Assembly (NCBI GenBank): GCA_016169945.1 | Contig: JADLSH010000389.1 | Location: 1,133,001 to 1,197,000, forward strand | Length of the DNA: 64,000 nucleotides | Reading direction: 5' to 3' | Source: Trachythela sp. YZ-2020 | Taxonomy: Eukaryota; Cnidaria; Anthozoa; Malacalcyonacea; Clavulariidae | Shown here: positions 19,548 through 30,309 of the stretch, piece after piece | How the letters are laid out: each line of letters opens with the position of its first letter | Position numbering within the stretch: position 1 is the stretch's first letter | Program-made: the position numbers and the translations under genes | The notes under the pieces: model-generated | Seen by the model: the letters and a program-made list of their open reading frames with translations, nothing else | Database searches by the model: none | What the model was told of the DNA's origin: nothing

Positions 19548-20800
19548 CTATCTTATAAGCGCCCTGATATTACCGAGTTTCAAACATTTTTCTGATTTCC
19601 CCGGTAGAGGGAACCAACTCGACTGGGGTAGAAGGAACCAACTCGACCGGCGATGCCAAAGCAGTTGTGTGAGGATTCTCGAGAAAATCAGTAGATTGTA
19701 AGATGTCTGAATTGAACGGTACAATACCAGAGCATCTAAATACTGAAACAGCATTTTCCATGTATGCAGTGTTGAATAATTCACCTAATTTGTAAACTGT
19801 TATTCTGTGACCTGGGTGACTCCTCGACCAGCTTGAGCATGCAGTATTGAACGCCGACTTCAATGGCTTAAAGAAGCTTCAATCTAATGGCTGAAGCTTG
19901 TGTGACGTATGTGGTGGCAATGAAACCATTTCGATACCATTCTCACGGGCGAATTCAATGGTGGACAGGCTTTTGGTATGACTCTTATGACCATCCAAAA
20001 TCAGTAAAACTGGTGAATCTTTCGAGCACTTCGCATGGGCTGCAAAATGTTTCAGATAATCTAAAAACAAATCTGCCTCGATCCAGCCATTCTCTGAACA
20101 ACCACCAATTGTCCCTGCTGGTGCATGTCAACAAGTTCCGGCTTATTTCTTTTCCGCTTAAAAATCATCATCGCTGGGATATACACGCCAGATGCACTTT
20201 TGGTGCAAGCACTTTAACTGGATTGTGGATACATGTCAAACCGCTTTCATCGCAGTTGAAAATTTCATGTGCTTTAAAGTTATGCTTATCAAGCACTGTT
20301 TTGGCTCTGTTCAGACCAAAAACACGATTCAATGAAATCGATTCTGGCTTTCGAAGGGATAACTTAGGATGACGCTTGAGAAAACCGTTCACAAAGTCAC
20401 GACCAGCCATTTTATTGTCTGAGTTAAATTTATTGCTAATATTATTTTTTTCGCAATATTCATACACTAGATCTCGGATATAATTGATGGATAGACCATA
20501 GAATACTTGATCCATTTTAATAATATGATTCTCAAACTCTTTCTCTTGATCAGACGTAGGAACAGCTCGATAACGTCCTAAAACATTCTTATGCCTTTCT
20601 TCTAGTTATAATTTTTTTAGCCTACCATTGACTCGGCGATTTAATGCGTACTTTGGTACTCCGTAGGCAGTTGTAGCTTTTCGTATTGAGAGTTCTTTCT
20701 TCTCAACCACTGAGATGGCAAGGCGCATCTGATCCTCACTCCAGTTTGCACGTTGCGTTTTGCGTACATAGTTCCTGATCATCCTAAATAAAATAAAAGT
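19548..20800 (-). pseudogene. pogo/jerky-type (CENP-B-like) transposase, multiply broken
   Basis: From the N-terminus: a Psq-type helix-turn-helix (20780-20606: WSEDQMRLAISVVEKKE...YGVPKYALNRRV); one in-frame TAA at 20606; a CENP-B-type HTH (NGFLKRHPKLSLRKPESIS); and the DDE domain with IFNCDESGLT, LLILDGHKSHT and SLPPHTSHKLQPLD carrying the three acidic residues. The jerky-like tail is VYKLGELFNTAYMENAVSVFRCSGIVPFN. Frame changes occur near 20175 and 20110. A Pro/Val/Glu repeat (SPVELVPST twice) sits near the C-terminus. Such proteins move Tc1/mariner-related elements with TA targets; terminal repeats were not found. Confidence 0.85.
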
Positions 20801-20824
20801 TAGTTTGATTTGTGACATGGTCAT

Positions 20825-21130
20825 GGATTAAGCTGTTTACAGCATAAAAGATATGATATATGAACTTATGAATGTATTGTACGTATTGAAGTGAAGTACG
20901 TATTGATCCAATCATAAATATAAATCATTTTAACTTTCCAAAACAGGAGAAAGTGCTATTAAATGAGCAATTGAGGACTTCAATATAACACAGATAGTGC
21001 TGGTAATAATCCTATATAGTATTATCATATGTTGACAATAAGGCAAAGTCCAGTAATAGGTCAAATGGACAGCATCACACTGACCAAAAATGTAGCAGTA
21101 GTAGGTTAACCCCCCACCCCCATCCAGGGT
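20825..21130. other. No gene seen
   Basis: AT-rich spacer ending in a C-rich tract (ACCCCCCACCCCC). A direct word GTACGTATTGA recurs at about 20878 and 20897. Confidence 0.4.
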
Positions 21131-21134
21131 AATT

Positions 21135-21240
21135 TTCCCGCCATATGACGTCATCATAGTAAGTTTTCCCAGCCATATGACGTCATTTTGCGTACGTACG
21201 GAATTAGAAGTAATTCGTGTGACGTCATTTTAAGTTTGTA
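21135..21240. promoter_or_regulatory. Cluster of CRE-like TGACGTCA sites
   Basis: TGACGTCA occurs three times (about 21146, 21178 and 21222), two of them inside a repeated CCATATGACGTCAT. They are followed by GCGTACGTACGG. The cluster lies just downstream of the minus-strand gene, so it may be the mirror end of the same promoter block seen at 21800-21960. CREB/ATF binding is inferred from the palindrome only. Confidence 0.5.
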
Positions 21241-21250
21241 TATAGTTCTC

Positions 21251-21760
21251 TTATTTAAGAGTGTTTTGTATATAGTCCCCCTTATGGGAATGTTCAAGGA
21301 TCCAATAGGAGAGGTAATTGACAATGGGTTGGTACTCGGAGAGGGTTGAACCGTCTTTTAGATCCATTAAGAGATTTAGCGTTGCTTCGTGATTCTTTCC
21401 CAAGTTTTTATAGTGTTCCATGGCTTGTTTATGATAGCTTAGCTTCATCACGCGAATGGCTTCAACGAATTATTTCCATAGTACGTCCTGATCAATCACT
21501 CGTTCTATGGCCTCCAACCCATACATTAACCAGCCCTCTTCTTCTGTCATCATAAGGCAGTCGTGTCTTCTTTGACTTGGATGATCTACTTTGCATCCAC
21601 AACATTTTTCCTTTCGTAGTTTCCCAATTTCATTAGAGACGGCTTCTAGGAGTATTGCATTCATTAAATCACATAGATTTTTTACCTCCGATGGAACAAC
21701 TTCGTCTACACTTAAACTGTTTGCCCACAATGTTTGCTCATCAGGTTTGAGCGTATTCAT
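21251..21760 (-). pseudogene. Unrecognised Cys/His gene with one in-frame stop
   Basis: A single frame from ATG 21760 to stop 21251 is interrupted only by a TAA at 21470-21472. It starts MNTLKPDEQTLWANSLSVDE and holds a compact metal-binding-looking motif CCGCKVDHPSQRRHDCL (C-C-x-C-x3-H-x5-H-x-C). A helical C-terminus follows with EWLMYG-like and SEYQPIVNYLSYWILEH segments. I recall similar CxxC...HPSQ...HxCL proteins in cnidarian repeats but cannot name a family. It is head-to-head with the 21977 gene across a palindromic intergenic region. Confidence 0.5.
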
Positions 21761-21789
21761 TTTTATGTTTTTGCCTTTGATGCTGCGAT

Positions 21790-21965
21790 CCGTTTAATGT
21801 ACTGTGTATGTACGTACGCAGTGTGCACACGTCGTGTTATGTCATAGCTATGTCTTCACGTGATTAGTTGAGTCAGAAGGTGACATTTGCGTACGTACAG
21901 AGCGTACGTACGTACAAAGCGTATATTGATGACGTCATCCCCTTTGTACGTACAGAAGGAGTGTG
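21790..21965. promoter_or_regulatory. Bidirectional promoter region rich in palindromes
   Basis: Between the two divergent genes lie CGTACGTAC-type palindromes (about 21808, 21889, 21909, 21945), GTGTGCACAC (about 21819), a CACGTG E-box (about 21857) and TGACGTCA (about 21931). The same CGTACGTAC and TGACGTCA words occur at 21146-21226. This density is unlike the AT-rich surroundings. Confidence 0.5.
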
Positions 21966-21976
21966 CATGAAGGTGT

Positions 21977-22521
21977 ATGTATTTCACGATGAAGACTTTT
22001 CAGGATGTAATTGGTGTTATAGATATGGATGGTTTTTATATTAATAGGAGATTTTATTGTAAAGAACTAGGGATTCTTCGAGTTGGTGATCTCTACGCAA
22101 GGTCCATTTTCTTCGATATTGGTCTTCGTTGGGATGCCCTTGATGAGAGAACAAAAAGACAATGCCGCTTTTTAACGCGAATTATTCATCATCTACCTTT
22201 TGGTGTTCCGCGTGGTGTATCGGCCCGAGGATTACAGCAGTTGGATACCATAGTACTGGAGTTCTACGTCAACATAGAATTAACGTTACATCTAAAATGG
22301 CTTATAAAGGCGGACATTATGAAATAGATCTGTTTGTTCGACTTGGCTTACCATGTGTAAACATGGAAGATTATGGCTGACCAAGCCCCAAGGGCCGAGA
22401 AGTTGTTTGATGAACTGGGTTGGTTGGAGACGTGTGGCAATCACCTACAAGACAATGCGTACAAACATTGCCCAAAGGTTGAGGTCGAGGCGTATGGTTA
22501 CTGGTTGAACGAGAAACTTTG
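21977..22521 (+). pseudogene. Exonuclease-like (DEDD-type pattern) gene, frameshifted
   Basis: Frame 1 begins at 21977, with the likely true start at MKTFQDV (21989). It carries VIGVIDMDGFYINRRFYCKE, matching a D-x-D/E motif I. Frame 2 picks up near 22265 (INVTSKMAYKGGHYEIDLF, RLGLPCVNMEDYG). After a TGA and frame step near 22380, frame 3 ends ELGWLETCGNHLQDNAYKHC and VEVEAYGYWLNEKL (stop 22521). The order D-x-D, KGG..E.D, CG.H...HC...E is a pattern I associate with RNase H-fold 3'-5' exonuclease-like proteins seen repeatedly in cnidarian genomes. The assignment is tentative; two lesions are present. Confidence 0.45.
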
Positions 22522-22726
22522 AATTATTATGGAAACTAAAAAACCAACTGTTATAAGAATCGAAACATTTTATTTACATAAAACATTGATTAGCCCGTTA
22601 GGATTTGTATGTATTCTATTAATAATATATGTAAAATATATTTGAATAATTTGATTAATAAATTAAAGGTTCAACATTTGAAAAGACTTAAAGTTTTTCT
22701 TAAACCATGTTATTTATCCAAAACGA

Positions 22727-23108
22727 TTAGTCTGAAAGAAGGTTCATGTTTACGCCCAAGTCTAAATCCATGTCTAGATTTAAATCCATGTTTAGATTTA
22801 AATCCATGTCTAGATTTAAATCCATGTCTAGATTTAAATCCGTATATAAAGTGTCCAACGGTGTAGGTACGACTTGAGGTGCTTTCGTAGGTACGACTTG
22901 AGGAGGTGAAGACATAGTTTGAGGTGTTGGTAGTGATGTTGGCATGGTTTGCGGGGGGGATGTTTCGTGGTTGTTGTTTTGATACGTTTGAGAAATTCAC
23001 AGAGGGCCTTGTATATCTCGAGTTGTTCCTTCGTCTTTTTTCTGTTTTGTTTTGCGCTTAGGGCTTCTCTTTGAACGTATGGCTTCTTTTCCACGTTTCT
23101 TTTTTCCA
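22727..23108 (-). CDS. Unrecognised small basic ORF with repeat tail
   Basis: ATG at about 23108 starts MEKRNVEKKPYVQREALSA, a Lys/Arg-rich helical segment (KQNRKKTKEQLEIYKALCEF). After a frame change near 22985 there follows a Pro/Thr/Val-rich tail (PPQVVPTKAPQVVPTPLD) running into the 24-bp minisatellite. It converges on the exonuclease-like gene at 21977-22521, so the three may form one element. No family recognised. Confidence 0.35.
22745..22850. repeat. 24-bp minisatellite TCTAGATTTAAATCCATG
   Basis: About four and a half copies of a 24-bp unit (CCATGTYTAGATTTAAAT). It gives Leu-Asp-Leu-Asn repeats on either strand because the unit length is divisible by three. Confidence 0.9.
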
Positions 23109-24390
23109 TTTTATGAAGAAAAACAAAAGAAAATCGATCCTTAAAACAAGAAAACCAAGACATCGACGACAGAATAAAAAATATAAAAGAAGATCACATC
23201 ACAGCAACTACAAACAAATGCAACAACCTCAAACAATCAAGCAGCAACAAAGGACACATTTTAAAACAAGGCCTTTTCAAGTTAAAATCAAACCTCAACC
23301 TTTTCATTCATTTCCTAGACAACAGATTAACCCTCTCCAACCTCAACATAGCTAACATCCTATCTCACGAAACAAACACCCGACACAAATCAAATATCAT
23401 CCAAGAACAAATCAAATTAAAAACAACAAATAAAATCCATAATTTCACCACCATCGACCTATCCGAAGACATAACAGAAGCACTCGACAAAGGAACCAAT
23501 TTTATACCAACCTCATCCAATCTGAACCAAACGAAATTAAAAGAAACGATCCTCTCTGAAACCAACACCACCCTCGCACAAATAATCAATAAACCAATCA
23601 CCACCGAACACGTTATTTTATCCACAACTAAACCCAAAATCACATCAACCTTCGCCAATTTTTAAACCAAAAAAGAACGAGAAACCTATAAAAATACTGG
23701 AACAAGAAAAATGTAAACCCAATTTCAACACCCACGCCTACGACTACGTGTACTCAACTTATTGCTACGCTCAAGAATATCTAGAAAACTTTCATTTAGA
23801 AAATATTATCCAATCAAACCTCTGTAATATCTCCTCGTCCAGCTTTTACAAGACCTACAAAACAACAAAGACGTTAACGTTACACAGACAGACAAAAACA
23901 TGGGATGGGCACTTGTACCTACTAACTGGTTCACAAACGAATACAAACGACATCTACAAAATACACATACATACCAACTTACTGACAATTTTAACATTGA
24001 ACAACATATCAAAGACAGCAACAAACTTATACTTACATGAAAACACGTTTCACCAAACTAATTACATCTAACAAACACAAACTACTAAACCCTTTAACAC
24101 ATACAACTACCGTACATGAAACTCTTACCTAAAGTACACTAACTCACCTCAACGGCTTCCTCTAACAACGTTACAGACCTAACTGGACGACCGATCACTA
24201 CAGCACACTCTTGGACAACTTCTAACATATCCAGACTACTTGGCACAGAACTTGACAACATCATTTTACAACTTAAAAACGTTTTTATTTCTAAGAACAT
24301 TCATTTTCCTATAAACTCCACAGTAAACTTATCAAAAACTAATTTATTTTTACTATATCTACAATTCCAATTTTGGCTTAAACTACAATG
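23100..24390 (+). pseudogene. Penelope-like reverse-transcriptase relic, many frameshifts
   Basis: Reading across frames gives a recognisable series: LNLFIHFLDNRLTL, TTIDLSEDITEALDKGTNFI, LKETILSETNTTLAQIINKP, FNTHAYDYVYSTYCYAQEYL, a TD(K)NMGWALVPTNWF-like stretch (about 23890), KLITS(N)KHKLLNPF (about 24060), MKLLPKVH (about 24120), then LTGRPI.TAHSW (about 24180) and SRLLGTELDNIIL (about 24235). The TDKNMG...PKVHK...GRPI order fits the RT0/RT1-3 region of Penelope-like elements. It is truncated before the catalytic YxDD. The CA-rich, G-poor composition differs from neighbours. Moderate confidence only. Confidence 0.5.
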
Positions 24391-24860
24391 AAAACGACCA
24401 TGCTAAAAAGAAAAATAGTAAAACAAAAATTCCATAGATTATCTGCTCTATTGAATTTGGTCATATTTTGGATTTGTTTCGAATTACGAGTATGTTAGCA
24501 TCAATCCAGAACACAGAATATATTGTTTGTATAGTCCAATCAAAATTCTAGTTTGGAAACATTGGTCCAGCCAACATGAACTTGTCATTTTGTACATATT
24601 GTATATAGAAATCTTTTTACATTTCCTTTTCCAAATTTGTTTTCAATTTATACAAATTTTATCAATTACTTATTATTAAAATTAATAACCATTTACTTTT
24701 GTGTTGTATGTTCAACTATAATAAGTCATTACACATCGAGAGAACTCTATACTCACTTTGTTTAGGCTTTGGTGGTGTGGCGCCACATCAGATTAGATCC
24801 AACCTTGACAGATTATCACATGTTGACAGCATGGTTTAAACATTCCCTCCAAAAAATATA
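24391..24860. other. No gene seen
   Basis: AT-rich spacer; nothing recognised on either strand. Confidence 0.4.
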
Positions 24861-25970
24861 AAATTACTACAGATTCTATTTGAAGAACGAGGTATTGGCT
24901 AGGTTTTGAAATTTAATCATTAAACAGCAGGGGGCGGTTGTACGAAGCCCGTTTAGCCTATCCGGTGGATAAATAGAAAATATCGATCAAGTCTATACAT
25001 TCATCGAAAAACCAAGCTTAAATTTTTCAACTTGAATAGAACAACTATGTTTCCAACTACATATTAAGTGCATAAGATTTACGTTCAATCATTCACAAAA
25101 TGTGTGAAAGTGTTATTTAATTTTGGCTTATCCACCATTTAAGCTAAACGGCCTTCGTACAACCGGTCCCAGAAATTTAGATTCTGCTGCCGATTCTATT
25201 TAAAGAACGAGAAATTAACTGAACATTTGAAACTTTAATCATAAAACAACAAAAATGTTGGATGTTGCTGCGGTTTCTGTTTGAGGACCAAGAAGTCGGC
25301 TGGGCAGTTTGGAACTTTAATCATAAAACAATGGTGTAGTATATTGCTGGGGGTTCCATTTGGGCGGCGAGAAATCAACTAAACAATTGAGATTTTGGTC
25401 GTGGGGGGGGGGGGGCAATGATGTGAAATGATGCTGCAGATTCTGTTTGAAGAACGAGAAATTGACTGAACAATTGAAACTTTAATCACGAAACAACAAA
25501 AATATGGGGTATTGTTCCAGATTCCATTTGGAAAACGGGAAATCACCTGAGCGGTTGGAGTTTTGGTCGTTTATCAACAAAGATGTGGGACGATACTGCT
25601 AGTTTTATTTGAAAAGCGAGTGATTAACTGAGCATTTAAAATTTTAATCATAAAACAACACATATATGTCGAGTGTGGGTTATTACTGCAGATTATTATT
25701 ATTAGTAATTAAACATCTTAAATTTTAACCACAAGACAACATACATGTGGGATGTTTAGTGCAGATTCCATTTGAAGAACGAAATGTTAACTGGTTGTTA
25801 AAAATTTCAATACATAACATCCCCCCAGGGTCCTGGGCTCTTGGCACGTGTTGACACATTGTTTGAACATTCATTACCTCAACATCACCCATGGTGGTAA
25901 GCAACAAAGCATAGATTGCTAGTACAGTTTCTGTTAAAAAAACGAGATATAGTAAGCTGATCATTTGAAT
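24860..25970. repeat. Degenerate satellite, about 100-bp unit
   Basis: Eight or nine diverged copies of a unit built on GATTCYATTTGAAGAACGAGAAATTAACTGAACAATTGAAACTTTAATCATAAAACAAC (shown as consensus words only). Copies start near 24868, 25185, 25275, 25350, 25435, 25525, 25600, 25690 and 25760. Identity between copies is low, so the array is old. It is interrupted by the MITE at 24931-25169. Confidence 0.75.
24931..25169. mobile_element. MITE, 239 bp, 3-bp TSD (PIF/Harbinger-like)
   Basis: Inverted ends share CGGTTGTACGAAG.CCGTTTAGC and further AT-rich pairing (GGTGGATAA). Flanking CAG trinucleotides (24928-24930 and 25170-25172) fit a 3-bp target duplication. It interrupts a satellite unit cleanly. 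The 3-bp TSD suggests PIF/Harbinger mobilisation. Confidence 0.75.
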
Positions 25971-26670
25971 TTTGACACATCAAACCCCCATAAACTCTCC
26001 TCGTTTCTATACTACAAAATTTAGTAACATTGCAATCACTTATTTTTCTACTTTAAAGTAGATAATTTACACGTTCCCCATGCACAAATTTTGACGACTA
26101 TATACAGTAATTACTTAACAAGCGTTCATTTAACTAGATCTTCAATAAATACTCAATTTCTATTCACGATCGTTAGCCCTTCGTATTTGGGTCAGGCACA
26201 GTTTTGAGACTCCCTTTAGAATACGGACACGTTCCTCTCCGACGCCATATTGAAACTAAACTCGTGATGTGGGAATTTCGTTACCATGACTACCGCGTCT
26301 TACCGCGTCCTGTAAAGCGCGCGAAATCTGTATTCAGTGAGCGAACAATCCGAAACTCTACTTCATGTAAGTTTTCAAAGTTTTGTTTGTTGTATTTAAC
26401 TTTGTTTGTTGTATTAGTTTATGTACTTACTAATTTTAATAGATATTAATTAGTTCGCAATTTCTCGAAAAATTTACATATACGGACATATTAATAACAT
26501 AAAACATTTCACAAAAATAGTTTTATTAAGCATTAATATACCATTTATAAACCTCTATCAATAAATAATCTAATAATTAATGTAGATAGCATATTTCTGA
26601 AAACTCTGACTGGATAAACTTTTAATATAACCTCATTAAACAATTGTCTACTATAGTATAGTTTTTTCAC
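25971..26670. other. No convincing gene
   Basis: AT-rich except 26190-26340, which is GC-richer (GACACGTTCCTCTCCGACGCC, TACCGCGTCTTACCGCG). The 81-codon plus-strand ORF there (26204-26449) has no recognisable domain. It may be a promoter-proximal remnant. Confidence 0.3.
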
Positions 26671-26671
26671 A

Positions 26672-26944
26672 CTATAGTCCTGTTACAACCCTATATATTT
26701 CATCCATGTATCTTCCTCTATCATATATTTTCCATAACGGGCGTGTCGTTCCAAGACCTACCATTAGGTAAGAAACACACCACCCTGTCATGCTTGGGAC
26801 CTGATGATATCGTGGCCTTGTTTCTCTTTTGAAACATACAAAGGGCAAGACCACGGTAGCTTTACCTCCGCAAACTATCCAACCTTTCTCTTTCCTTTCT
26901 TTCTCTTGCCAGTTACAATTATCTATCCCTATATCAATAAACAA
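26672..26944 (-). other. Unrecognised 90-codon ORF
   Basis: Reads NCNWQEKERKEKGWIVCGG then HQVPSMTGWCVSYLMVGLG. An acceptor-like TTTATTGATATAG lies at about 26930. No family recognised; chance is possible. Confidence 0.2.
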
Positions 26945-27017
26945 CCAATATTAGAATAATTTAATATGCATATGCTATAATTAAATATTCATAACTCATA
27001 GATCTCTCTTAAACAAA

Positions 27018-27420
27018 ATGAACCCAGAAAGCTTCCTAAGCATGTGTAATACCCAATACAAGCACCTAACCAGACCAGAAAACATAGCCAAACGAAATGA
27101 ACTATTACAACTAATTGACGGAGACATTTTCTACCCCATCAATATCTGGCCACAAGACATTAAACGCACATTCTGGAATAAACCGATTGGCGATGGAGAC
27201 ACTTTCCGGTTGTTTTTATTTTTATTGGTAATGGAGGCTCACCTTATTACACAGGAGAGTGTTTTTTTTCCTCGCAATCCTGGACCAACCAGAGGACAGC
27301 CGAGAAAAGAGCGAGGCAATTAGACTTTATATTTAACAATAAAGAAAGAAGGAGCCATGATTGGTTTTATTTCGATCTCCTCCACAATGACTGGAGATTC
27401 CTAAACGGAAATAAAAGATG
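27018..27420 (+). pseudogene. Uncharacterised cnidarian-type ORF, frameshifted
   Basis: Starts MNPESFLSMCNTQYKHLTRP, then ENIAKRNELLQLIDGDIFYP and WPQDIKRTFWNKPIGDGDTF. Near 27225 the frame shifts, and the continuing frame reads SQSWTNQRTAEKRARQLDFI and HDWFYFDLLHNDWRFLNGNK to a stop at about 27420. This is compact and Trp-rich; I recall similar multi-copy unannotated proteins in cnidarians but not their function. It may belong with the 21-23 kb genes as cargo of an unknown element. Confidence 0.45.
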
Positions 27421-28230
27421 AACTTTTGACATTATACATATACAATTCCTTTACATTTATACATTATTTAATTCATATCTTATATCTTATATTGATTATC
27501 GAGTTATCCAATGCAATATACTCTTCAATATAGCATTTGAAGTTATTTCAGGTAGTTTGCAAATTTATTATCCAATTAGATCTTCAAAGATATTTGGAAA
27601 AAAAATTTTATTTAACTTCTCAAATTCCCCCACATACATAACACAATGATATTTCATCTAGCTTAATCTATAGCTCCCCATATGACACCTAAGATATTTT
27701 AAATAATTAATTTTTAATTTATTAAAATTATTTATTATTTAATTTATTATTTTTTCAATTTATTTTGACGAGGCAGAAGTGTGCTGCTCAGCAGAAGTCG
27801 CTCCCTCACTACAGACTGTAACATCAATACTAACAACTCAACGTAACATAACTCAACACGCTATGGGAACCCTACCAAAGGGATTCCATTTAGAACACCT
27901 TTAATGCCACATAGATTGATAGTGATCTACCAAAGTGTATTTAATTATACAACCTGAAAAACAAAAACGCAAATTTGCATATCCTCGGAGAACTTTGGAA
28001 GCGTGGTAGTCAAACATATACACGTGCGCGAACTATAAAAAAGGCTAAAAACGCATGAAAAGTAAAGAAGAATTCTATAATGTTTTGTATAAGAGGTAAT
28101 TTACGCTACTGTCAGTGTCACGAAACGAATGAAAGAATATATGGTCGTATTGGCAGAACAGACAGTGCAGTGTTCTGCACGCTATTAAAATCGACAAATA
28201 CTCGCGTAGTAAAACACGTTCCCAGATATA
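27421..28230. other. AT-rich spacer, no gene
   Basis: Runs of TTATTTAATTTATTA-type sequence at 27690-27765. A 63-codon ORF at 28080-28271 runs into the MITE and is not supported. Confidence 0.4.
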
Positions 28231-28455
28231 CAGTACTGCCTAGAAGTAACTTAACACAAATACGCGGTTAACCGCGGGTCACACGCAGAGGTTTTTCTGT
28301 TTGTGGTGTGATTACCACACGATCCGCCCCCAACAAACCGCACACAGCGCCGGCTAACCGCATGCACAGCACCTGCTAACCGCACACACCGCACCTGCTA
28401 ACCACACAAACTGCGCACGCTAACCGCAGTGTTAAGTAACTTCTAGGCAGTACTG
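28231..28455. mobile_element. Tc1/mariner-type MITE, 225 bp, TA target
   Basis: Near-perfect 27-bp inverted repeats start CAGTACTGCCTAGAAGT and continue ACTTAACAC. TA flanks both ends (28229-28230 and 28456-28457), as Tc1/mariner elements give. The interior is a minisatellite of about five 20-25 bp units around GCTAACCGCACACA, giving a GC-rich core in AT-rich DNA. Confidence 0.88.
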
Positions 28456-30309
28456 TAATGTAATTGAAGCTGATACAAACCAGTGGCAGTAGTTAACATA
28501 AATGAATAACACGAACACAAAAAAATATATAAAACACATATAAATACATAATATGCATATTCGTTTGAACACCGTATGTACTTGTGGGCTTCTTTCAACT
28601 TCGTCGTACAGTCGTAAGAACTGCTTCGCGAATTGCTTGAAAAATGTTTACAGCTCTTGGAGAATTTTGGTTTTTAGACTGGTACGTATTTCTTATCTTC
28701 ATTTTTTCCCTTTCTGATGATCTTTGCTTGGTGCGAGTGTGAGGTTATTGGAGAAATTATACATATTCATACTGCTATATCCTAGCATGTCCTGTAAAAT
28801 GTTTAAATAGCTTTCGTTTACGTTATTGACTGTAGACTTGTAGTCATTGTTGACATGTTGCTTTTTCTTGGCCATTAATTGATTTTCCTCCCTCACCAAA
28901 AACTAACCCTCGATTGGCGAGCACGTGTGTCATGAGCTTTTCGTTCTTCAGCATTTGGTCAAATTGAAGTACTTTATTAAGAAACTGGTAGCATTGGGTT
29001 CATTGGCTTTCCGAAGGTTTCTTGTATTAATGAATAACACTAAGAGTAAAACTTCACTTTCTTATAGGGTTTACCAGACATTAAACAGTTTTCGATTTTA
29101 ACTTAAGATCTTGATATTAACATATTTTCAAACCAGTGTTTTGCAACTAAAACATTTTGGATTTTAGAACTAAAAACTTGTCCTGCGATTATCTTGCAAT
29201 GATTATATATTTCGTCGTTACTAATTTATACACTGCTTTATTTTCCTTTTGTTTAATTGGATAATTCATCGAAGAACTTAAATTTTAACAGTAACATGAA
29301 AAACTAAAATTGAAATGATTTCATTTGTTTATATACTTGGCTGGTAAAACAAGTGTTTTTCAAACGTTATAATTTCAGAACATTTTTATCGATCAAATTT
29401 GTCTTTCATATTTGTTAAAAAACCCAAGCATTGACTAAAAATGCCGTAAAATATCTCGTGTGATCTTTAATCAGACCGATACCCAATGCAATTTTAATAT
29501 GTTTTTAAACTCCACTTTATAGCCCTATGGGCTGATGCGTAAACAGCGAAACTAATACTTTTTGCATTATATAAACCAATGCAAAGATTGTAGTGAATGA
29601 CTTTGACCTCGTATATTAGTACTAACCAGACAGACTTTATGCTACAGTATTGGTGGTGTGGATGAAGGAATTGGCATTCTCCGATGGACAACCTCCAATT
29701 GAGAATTCCAAGTCTAAAGTAATAAAGAATTCATATAGAACTTAAAGGAACTGTTGTTTCCAGAAAAATATACAAATTTTGAGAGAGACATTTTGGTTGT
29801 CAAATTATATTGGACAAAATGATGAACAAAGCTTGTGGAAGATGCGACACACATTTATCAAAACATCGATAAATGGTTCATATATACTTACAACAAAAGG
29901 TCTACATCAACAAAAATGAGGGAAAACCTAACCTCTAAGGGGCTTAAACCTCCGTTTAGATTTTCCCTACGAACTTGAAATTTTATGTAGAATTATTCTA
30001 ATAAAGAAAAATATGTTGTATGATTGTTTTGAAAATTGAAATAAGAGTTTTATGAAATACTTGAAAGATGTAATTTTATTTATGAAAGGTGTTGGTGGTA
30101 CAGTGCTTTGTCGTATTTAAGAAGTTTCAGTTTTGGCTTTACCAAACACCGCTGAATGGTTAATGCTGGGTTACTTCCTGCAGTAACACTGTGCAGCCTT
30201 GCGCCCAATCCTTTTAGTCGCCTCCTCGATCATGTTAGCATTGCTCCAGTCACTAGTAGGAATAACATAACGCGAGCACGCGCGGGACGGCGAAAGATAG
30301 CAATTTTAA
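28456..30309. other. AT-rich region without a supported gene
   Basis: A 66-codon minus-strand ORF (28899-28699; QHVNNDYKSTVNNVNESYLN) is the only protein-like stretch and has no recognised family. No repeats or RNA genes were noted. Confidence 0.35.

Noticed and set aside
22609..22866. ORF with NPCLDL repeats
   Set aside because: It is a product of the 24-bp minisatellite read on the plus strand.
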